This document shows, one piece after another, positions 59,015-64,000 of a stretch of DNA of 64,000 nucleotides. Each line of letters begins with the position of its first letter. Position 1 is the first letter of the stretch. The notes under the pieces are model-generated. The model was not told the origin of the DNA. It saw only the letters and a program-made list of their open reading frames with translations, and did not search any database. The DNA comes from Rhodococcus spelaei (GTDB lineage: Bacteria > Actinomycetota > Actinomycetes > Mycobacteriales > Mycobacteriaceae), in contig NZ_VIGH01000001.1 in the NCBI RefSeq assembly GCF_006704125.1, forward strand, positions 621,918 to 685,917, written 5' to 3'. The position numbers and the translations under genes were made by a program.

Positions 59015-59175
59015 TTGGGCTCCTCGGGTTGGCCGCCGACGTCGTGCAGGACGTGTCGCAGAGCGGCGAACAGTTCGTTGGATATCTCGTACGGCGAGTC
59101 CAACGGGTTGCGGAGCACGGGGGAGAGGTCGGCGCCGCGGCCTTGCAGCGCGCCGAAACCGGTCGGTGAACTCAT
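59011..59175 (-). CDS. Small HDVGG protein heading the thiocyanate-hydrolase-like operon
   Basis: This ORF of 54 codons starts at ATG 59175 (GGAG five bases upstream), ends four bases into the gamma gene (GTGA overlap). Near its end it reads LFAALRHVLHDVGGQPEEP; the H-D-V-G-G motif is the N-terminal landmark of ScnB and of nitrile hydratase beta. It thus looks like the detached N-terminal piece of the beta subunit, here encoded before gamma. Too short for usual gene calling. Confidence 0.6.
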   Translation of the reverse strand: MSSPTGFGALQGRGADLSPVLRNPLDSPYEISNELFAALRHVLHDVGGQPEEPK

Positions 59176-59265
59176 GGAGATCTCCGTATGTCGCGAAGCC
59201 GCACTCGTTGCGCGAGAAGCGAACTCGAGCGACGCGATGGCCTGCTCGACTCGCGTGGAGCGGTG

Positions 59266-59460
59266 CTAGTGGCAGGGCAGGCCGAGTAGGTGGCGGCCGT
59301 CGTGCATCAGTTCGTGCACGAACATTCCGGTGCGTGAGATCGCACCCTGATCGAAACCGACCAGGTAGAGGGTGAGTAGCGCGAGCAGGAGCACGCCGAC
59401 GCCGACGAGAACCGCGCCCAGCGATTCCGTTGCCCTGCTTGGTGAATGGACAATCGCCAT
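59266..59460 (-). CDS. CbtB-family (cobalt transporter small subunit) protein
   Basis: This 64-residue protein has a single membrane helix (LGAVLVGVGVLLLALLTLYL) and a His-rich end VHELMHDGRHLLGLPCH, the CbtB signature with putative metal ligands. CbtB partners CbtA in predicted cobalt uptake. ATG 59460 has GGGAGG four bases upstream. It lies 90 bases before the thiocyanate-hydrolase-like operon, a cobalt enzyme, so it probably supplied its metal. The large subunit CbtA is not beside it, but a CbtA gene end lies at 63491-64000. Confidence 0.85.
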   Translation of the reverse strand: MAIVHSPSRATESLGAVLVGVGVLLLALLTLYLVGFDQGAISRTGMFVHELMHDGRHLLGLPCH

Positions 59461-59661
59461 GGTTCCTCCCGGGAACGTCATGCCTGTCTATCCAGATCGT
59501 GCACATCCGCGTGTCAGCACGTCGACATCTCGGTCAGACGACGCTGACGGGCTCGAGGCCCCGAATCGCAGTCTCGCAGTGCCTGAGGTTACACCGGGGC
59601 AGCGAGCGGTACGGGCGTTCTCGCCCCACGGTCGCGTGTTCGGCGCACGAGAACCCGGCCG

Positions 59662-61260
59662 ATGGTGTGGACTGGCCGGGTGCAGTCCGTAGCAGACGAC
59701 CGCCCTGCCCGCGCCACACTCGTCCTCGCCGCGCTGATCATCGTGGCGGCTGTGGCGAACCTGAATCTTGCGGTGGCGAACGTCGCCCTGCCCGACATCG
59801 GGCGGGCCTTCGACGCGAGCCAGACCCAGTTGAACCTCGTCGCGGTGGGCTACTCGGTCGGTCTGGCAGCCTCGGTCCTCTACCTCGGCGCCCTCGGCGA
59901 CAGGTACGGCCGCAAGGCGATGCTGGTCCTCGGCATGGCGCTGTCGATCCCAGCCAGTGTGGTCGCGGGTATCGCCCCCAGCATCGAGGTGCTCTTCGTC
60001 GCGCGACTGCTCGGCGGCGTCAGCGCCGGTCTCGCCTTCCCGACCACCCTCGCGCTCATCACCGCACTGTGGTCCGGCGCGGCGCGAACCCGGGCCATCG
60101 CGCTGTGGTCCTCGATCGGCGGCGGCATCTCCTCGCTGGGACCGCTGGTCTCCGGTGCACTGCTCCAACACTTCGACTGGGGGTCGGTGTTCCTGGTGAC
60201 GGTGCCGCTGGCATTGATCGCGTTGGTGGCGGCCGCGCTGTGGGTGCCCAGTCACGTCAACGAGTCGGTCGATCCGGTTGACCATCTCGGCGGGATGGTG
60301 TCGGTGGTGTTGGTCGCTGCACTGGTGCTCGGAATCAACTTTGCGCCGGTCGAGGGCATGCTCGGCACGGCGCTGTCGATGATGTCGATCGCGCTGGCGG
60401 CCGCGGTCGTGTTCGTGATCCGCCAGTCGCGGGCGCGATTCCCGCTGTACGACCTGCATGTCGCGCGTCGGCGCATCTTCTGGGTTGCCGCGGTCGCGGG
60501 CATCGTGGTGTTCGGGACCCTGATGGGGACGATGTACATCGGCCAACAGTTCATGCAGAACGTGCTCGGCTACTCCACTCTGGCCGCGGGGGCCGCCGGA
60601 CTGCCGGCGGCGGCTGTCATGGTGGTGGTGGCGCCGCAGTCGGCCAAACTCGTCGAGTCGCACGGGTCGCGGTTCACGCTTCTGCTCGGCTACGGAGCGA
60701 TCGTGTTGGGGCTCCTGGTCGCGCTGCTGCTGTGGAAGGAGGACGCCCACTACTGGAAGATCGCGCTCGGGTACGTGCTGCTCGGCGTTGGCGTCGGCCT
60801 CGCGGGCACGCCCGCCTCGCACTCGCTGACCGGATCGGTCCCGGTGTCGCGGGCGGGGATGGCCTCGGGCACCGCCGACCTGCAGCGCGATCTCGGCGGG
60901 GCGATCGTGCAGTCGGTGCTCGGCGCACTCCTCACCGCAGGGTACACCGCCTCCTTCGCCGCGACGATCGCAGCGAACCCGCAGTCCGACGCCATCAGTG
61001 CGCAGACCCAGGCCGCCCTCGAGAAGTCGTTCGCCGGGGCGGAGGGGATCGCCGAGCGCTATCCGCAATACGCGGAGCCGATCATCGCCGCTGCCCGCTC
61101 GGCGTTCCTGGACGGGGACGGCAAGGCGTACGGTGCGGCCATCGCGATCGTCCTGGTCGGTGCAGCGCTGGTCTTCTTCGCCTTCCCGCACCGCGATCGG
61201 GAACGAGAACTGTTGGCGCAGTACGAGGAAAGCGACCGCGTGGTCGCGCCCACCTCCTGA
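59662..61260 (+). CDS. MFS transporter (DHA2-like)
   Basis: This exporter of about 532 residues (ATG 59662; GTG 59680 is an alternative start without the first six codons) has NLNLAVANVALPDIGRAFDA in helix 1, motif A in LGALGDRYGRKAMLVLG, and motif C at GPLVSGALLQHFDW. About 14 hydrophobic segments can be counted; an insert at about 435-475 precedes the last one. There is no local regulator. Substrate unknown. It is not close to the MFS at 20774 and belongs to another branch. Confidence 0.9.
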   Translation: MVWTGRVQSVADDRPARATLVLAALIIVAAVANLNLAVANVALPDIGRAFDASQTQLNLVAVGYSVGLAASVLYLGALGDRYGRKAMLVLGMALSIPASVVAGIAPSIEVLFVARLLGGVSAGLAFPTTLALITALWSGAARTRAIALWSSIGGGISSLGPLVSGALLQHFDWGSVFLVTVPLALIALVAAALWVPSHVNESVDPVDHLGGMVSVVLVAALVLGINFAPVEGMLGTALSMMSIALAAAVVFVIRQSRARFPLYDLHVARRRIFWVAAVAGIVVFGTLMGTMYIGQQFMQNVLGYSTLAAGAAGLPAAAVMVVVAPQSAKLVESHGSRFTLLLGYGAIVLGLLVALLLWKEDAHYWKIALGYVLLGVGVGLAGTPASHSLTGSVPVSRAGMASGTADLQRDLGGAIVQSVLGALLTAGYTASFAATIAANPQSDAISAQTQAALEKSFAGAEGIAERYPQYAEPIIAAARSAFLDGDGKAYGAAIAIVLVGAALVFFAFPHRDRERELLAQYEESDRVVAPTS

Positions 61261-61346
61261 CGTCCCGGGCCGAGCACTGGTCCGAGGCGGGGTTGTCGGT
61301 GAACACTGGTGACCGTCAACCGCACGTTCCGACGGAAGGACAAGCC

Positions 61347-61781
61347 ATGCCCACACGCGTTTCCCGCACAGCCTGGAACGGAACCCTGCAGGAGGGCTCC
61401 GGGCAGGTCGAGCTGAGCAGTTCCGGGGCGGGCACCTTCGAGGTGTCGTTTCCCAAGCGGGCCGCGGACGACGCGGACGGGACGACGAGTCCGGAGGAGT
61501 TGATCGCCGCCGCGCATTCGTCCTGCTACGCGATGCAGTTGTCGGCGCTGATCGGGGAGGCCGGCGGTGTCCCGCAGAGCCTCGAGGTGACGGCGGCGGT
61601 CAGCCTCGGTCCGGACACCCCGGGATTCAAGCTCACCGGCATCGCGCTGACTGTGCGCGGCGAGGTCGACGGACTCGACGCCGCCGGGTTCGCGACTGTC
61701 GCGCAGGCGGCCAGGGAGTCGTGCCCTGTCAGCAAGGCGCTGACCGGCGTGGCCATCACATTGGACGCGGCCCTGCTCTGA
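61347..61781 (+). CDS. OsmC-family peroxiredoxin
   Basis: This 144-residue thiol peroxidase has its first catalytic Cys in ELIAAAHSSCYAMQLSALIG and its second in AQAARESCPVSKALTGVAI, the usual spacing in OsmC/YhfA proteins. The N-terminal RVSRTAWNGTLQEGSGQVEL is the family's strand pair. It reduces organic hydroperoxides. The ATG at 61347 has GGAAGGA upstream. Single gene. Confidence 0.93.
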   Translation: MPTRVSRTAWNGTLQEGSGQVELSSSGAGTFEVSFPKRAADDADGTTSPEELIAAAHSSCYAMQLSALIGEAGGVPQSLEVTAAVSLGPDTPGFKLTGIALTVRGEVDGLDAAGFATVAQAARESCPVSKALTGVAITLDAALL

Positions 61782-62047
61782 CAACCCCGCGGCGGCGTCG
61801 CAGCGCTGGTCAGCGGCGTCGCCGGGGTTCGGCGGCCTGCGGGGGCCAGCAGTACGGGCATTTTGTTAGAAAAGGCAAGGATCACTCTCGCCAACGGTCG
61901 AATATCCCTATATCATGGCTGTACCGCGCCGATGCAACCACCTACCGGTTCCGGCGTGGACCCCCCATGAAGACGGTCGCGAAGGCGCAGGTCGAGGATG
62001 TCGGCGCCAGGATTCACGGCTGCCGATCAAAGTAAGGATTCACCGCA

Positions 62048-62230
62048 GTGATCAAGCCCACCATTTCGCCTGCCCGCCACCTGGTCGCAAAGATTGCGTT
62101 GACCGGCCTGCTGGCCGCATTGCCCCTCGGGATCGCCGCAGGCCCGGCGCTCGCCGCAGGCACCCACGCAGGCAGCTGCAACTTCGACGGAAACGTCAAG
62201 TGGGTGAAGGACTGCCCCAACGACAACTAG
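62048..62230 (+). CDS. Small secreted Cys-containing peptide precursor
   Basis: This 60-residue precursor has a signal peptide with LVAKIALTGLLAALPLGIAA and a clean cleavage at ALA-AG near residue 37. The predicted mature peptide has about 23 residues with two cysteines (GTHAGSCNFDG and VKDCPNDN), so a single disulfide could close a loop. GTG 62048 follows an AAGGA site, and the upstream 61860-61920 region is AT-rich with TATATC-like boxes. No homologue is recognised. It might be a signalling or antibacterial peptide or just a small wall protein. Confidence 0.6.
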   Translation: MIKPTISPARHLVAKIALTGLLAALPLGIAAGPALAAGTHAGSCNFDGNVKWVKDCPNDN

Positions 62231-62354
62231 GATCCGAATCGACATCCATCGCTGCGGCGATGGATGTCGGTGTATCAGAAGCATTTTCAAGCAAATAGCC
62301 TGGCCGTCGGGGCAGTGGCAAACTCCCTGCCTCGGCCGGCTGTCACTTCCGTGC

Positions 62355-62611
62355 GCGATCGCACCGGGAGCCGTCGTCATCTCGTACGACTGCACGGTTC
62401 TCGCCGGCACCCAGGGGCGTGCGCAACCACACCAAGGCCGACCGGATGCTGGAAGTTGCTCTGCGCAAGCAGATTCCGCTCGTGCTGTTCGCCGACGCCG
62501 ATATCGGCATGGGTGGCCCGCCGATAGTCGAGGGCGGCGGGCTCGACGACGCGATTCGACCCCGCGCAGTCGCGGGAGTGGATCCGCCAGCTCGGACGCG
62601 CACGCGGCTAG
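62355..62611 (+). pseudogene. Relic of an acyl-CoA carboxylase carboxyltransferase gene
   Basis: Three short pieces in three frames retain family text. The first is AIAPGAVVISYDCTVLAGTQ (62355-62420). After a one-base shift comes VRNHTKADRMLEVALRKQIP with LVLFADA (to about 62499), directly joined to DIGMGGPPIVEGGGLDD, whereas intact proteins have some 60 residues between. The last piece, FDPAQSREWIRQLGRARG, ends at TAG 62609. This is the carboxyltransferase (AccD-type) C-terminal region with a frameshift and at least two deletions. No activity is possible. Confidence 0.75.
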
Positions 62612-62646
62612 GAACAAAGCGCCGATGGTGGACGTTTCAACCATTC

Positions 62647-63384
62647 GTGAGCATCGAATCCGTTGACCAGTCCACCACCGCCGCCGTCGTGATGGAGGTG
62701 TGGTCCGACATCGCCTGCCCCTGGTGCTACATCGGCAAGAAGCGATTCGAGACCGCGCTCGCGCAGTTCGCGCAGCGCGATGAGGTCCAGGTCGTGTGGC
62801 GGTCGTACCTGCTGTCCCCGGACACCCCGGTCGGTCTCCGCCGTCCAGAGGTCGACGCGCTCGTCGAGATGAAGGGCATGCCTGCCGACCAGGTGAAGCA
62901 GATGTTCGCGCACGTCGCGAGCACCGCCGCCGCGGACGGCCTGACGATGGACTTCGACACCGTGATCGCCGCGAACACCTTCGACGCGCACCGGCTGATC
63001 CACTTCGCCGGCGACCGCGGGCAGGACCTGATGGCCGCGCTGTTCCGCGCCCACTTCGAGCAGGGTCGCGTCGTCGACGACCGCGACGAGCTGGTCGCGA
63101 TCGCCGCGGAGGTCGGGCTGGACGCCGAGGAGGTTCGTGCCGCGCTCGACAGCGACGAGGCAGCCGACAAGGTCCGTTCGGACATCGCGGAGGCCCGCGC
63201 ACTGGGGGTGACCGGCGTCCCGTTCTTCGCAGCGAACCGGGCCGTCGGCGTGTCCGGCGCGCAGCCCGTGGAGGTGTTCACCCAGCTGCTCGAGAAGGCC
63301 TACGCCGACGCGAGCCCGATCGTCACCCTCGCCGGGGCGTCCGAGGCGGACGGCTCCTGCTCGGACGGCTCCTGCGCCGTCTGA
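62647..63384 (+). CDS. DsbA-family oxidoreductase (FrnE-like)
   Basis: This 245-residue thioredoxin-fold oxidoreductase has the active-site CPWC in VWSDIACPWCYIGKKRFETA, VVWRSYLLSPDTP, the helical insert with FDTVIAANTFDAHRLIHFA, and the cis-Pro loop in GVTGVPFFAANRAVGVSGAQ. The C-terminal tail ends in two Cys-containing repeats (DGSCSDGSC), not usual for the family. It starts at GTG 62647 or at ATG 62692, in the same frame. FrnE-like proteins act in cytoplasm as disulfide isomerases. The preceding relic has no link to it. Confidence 0.88.
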   Translation: MSIESVDQSTTAAVVMEVWSDIACPWCYIGKKRFETALAQFAQRDEVQVVWRSYLLSPDTPVGLRRPEVDALVEMKGMPADQVKQMFAHVASTAAADGLTMDFDTVIAANTFDAHRLIHFAGDRGQDLMAALFRAHFEQGRVVDDRDELVAIAAEVGLDAEEVRAALDSDEAADKVRSDIAEARALGVTGVPFFAANRAVGVSGAQPVEVFTQLLEKAYADASPIVTLAGASEADGSCSDGSCAV

Positions 63385-63425
63385 CTCCGTCCCCCGGCAA
63401 CCCCCGCCGGTACCCCCCTGCCCAG

Positions 63426-63474
63426 GGTGATGGGAACCTTCAGCCGGTTAGGCCGAGCGAAGGTTCCCATCACC
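63426..63474. repeat. Dispersed palindromic element, copy 2
   Basis: GGTGATGGGAACCTTC (63426-63441) is the exact reverse complement of GAAGGTTCCCATCACC (63459-63474), a 16-pair stem with a 17-base loop CAGCCGGTTAGGCCGAGC-like. It is homologous to the element at 14726-14774 in stem and loop. It lies between convergent genes. Confidence 0.8.
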
Positions 63475-63490
63475 GTGTGGTGGACACTGC

Positions 63491-64000
63491 TCAGCGGACG
63501 CCCGCGAGCGAATTCCGTTGCCCGGACGTCCGATTGGCGCGCTCGGTGAGGAAGGCGAAGCCTAGTCCGAGTAGCAGCCACAGCGTCGCCTGAATGGCCA
63601 GCGACGACACCCGGAACTCCCACAGCAGGGTGGCAGGGAAGTCGCTGCCGACCTCGTTGACGCCGGGAAGCGCGACGTAGCCGATGCCCACGACCACCAG
63701 GAACGCCAGCAGGGGCGCGGCGATGCGGACGCTCAGGAACTGGTGTGCCGAGACGATTCGCGCCGCGTACGCCGCCAGCCCGACCGCCAGCAGTCCGAGC
63801 AGTACCGAAGCGAGCCAGAGCCAGGTCCGCTTGTCGATGGTGTCCGGGTCGCCGACCGCGGGCGGGTTCGCCGGGTACTTGAAGAACGGCACCGCCTCGA
63901 TCGCGAGCCAGCCGAGCCCGGCCAGGCACAGTCCCAGCACCGGCCCGGACAGGTCGCTCACCCGCCGGGCGTAGTGGGCCACGACCGCGAAGATCGCGCC
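63491..64000 (-). CDS. CbtA-family (cobalt transporter large subunit) protein, 5' partial
   Basis: This is the C-terminal part of a membrane protein; the frame is open to the right edge, so the start is outside. The family signature AIEAVPFFKYPANPPAVGDP with DTIDKRT identifies CbtA. Four helices are visible: VLGLCLAGLGWLAIEAVPFF, LWLASVLLGLLAVGLAAYAA, IAAPLLAFLVVVGIGYVALP and AIQATLWLLLGLGFAFL. CbtA with CbtB forms a predicted cobalt uptake system. The CbtB gene at 59266 is four kilobases away on the same strand; another may lie beyond the edge. Confidence 0.88.
   Translation of the reverse strand, partial: GAIFAVVAHYARRVSDLSGPVLGLCLAGLGWLAIEAVPFFKYPANPPAVGDPDTIDKRTWLWLASVLLGLLAVGLAAYAARIVSAHQFLSVRIAAPLLAFLVVVGIGYVALPGVNEVGSDFPATLLWEFRVSSLAIQATLWLLLGLGFAFLTERANRTSGQRNSLAGVR

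Noticed and set aside
59461-59661. Possible cobalamin riboswitch in front of cbtB
   Set aside because: I looked for the B12-box and the core CCGGxxAxTG-type segments on the minus strand and found no consistent set; the 200 bases hold no recognisable element.
1-64000. CRISPR arrays, rRNA, tRNA, intact insertion sequences or prophage
   Set aside because: None was seen on either strand; repeats found are single pairs, and no transposase, integrase or phage structural gene is recognisable.

Overview
The window is about 68-70% GC and carries gene neighbourhoods typical of mycolic-acid Actinobacteria: ppa-dac-zinc protease-tilS-hpt, ftsH-folE-folP-folB-folK, panC-panD-coaX, lysS-lsr2 and clpC. GTG starts, ATGA/GTGA overlaps, leaderless transcripts, Lsr2, a mycothiol-type DinB protein and an endoglycoceramidase-like GH5 enzyme all fit Rhodococcus or a close relative. 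It looks like a chromosomal segment. I see no rRNA, tRNA, CRISPR array or intact mobile element.

Layout. 0-12 kb: a DGPF (YCII) protein with its ECF42-type sigma factor, a DUF222-like remnant, an alpha/beta-hydrolase homologue without catalytic Ser and His, an ABC exporter with an XRE regulator, a small alarmone synthetase, a CocE-type esterase and a lipoprotein L,D-transpeptidase. 12-16.7 kb: a sulfur island with a SAM-IV riboswitch in front of a cysteine-desulfurase-like enzyme, cysteine leader peptides, a core-less luciferase-like protein, a flavin reductase and a winged-helix regulator. 16.7-25 kb: a DUF3533 membrane protein divergent from its TetR, UraD, a dienoyl-CoA isomerase-like protein, a MarR-MFS pair, LexA and a frameshifted XRE regulator. 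25-33 kb: ppa, PBP4, zinc protease, tilS, hpt, amidase and the GH5 glycosidase. 33-39 kb: LysR/YeiH, TetR/DHFR-like and a membrane Ser/Thr kinase. 39-56 kb: a housekeeping block of ftsH, folate synthesis, pantothenate/CoA synthesis, cysteine dioxygenase plus rhodanese behind an attenuator, lysS, lsr2, a lipase and clpC. 56-64 kb: regulators and efflux, a decayed cobalt-type thiocyanate-hydrolase operon with CbtB, OsmC, a carboxyltransferase relic, a DsbA-like protein and the end of CbtA.

How it works together. The most coherent system is sulfur control by RNA. A SAM-IV aptamer and three or four short cysteine-containing leader ORFs precede sulfur or flavin genes. At least two of them (13947-14076 and 49182-49291) have mutually exclusive hairpins that could couple leader translation to downstream expression. 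Elsewhere, divergent regulator/target pairs share palindromic operators (17983-18013, 34091-34107, 35836-35873).

The last 6 kb shows gene decay. The thiocyanate-hydrolase gamma gene has lost its metal-site segment, a carboxyltransferase survives only as fragments, and a second lipase is reduced to its last 28 codons. Assignments rest on motif recognition without database searches. Starts were chosen by ribosome-binding sites and overlaps.
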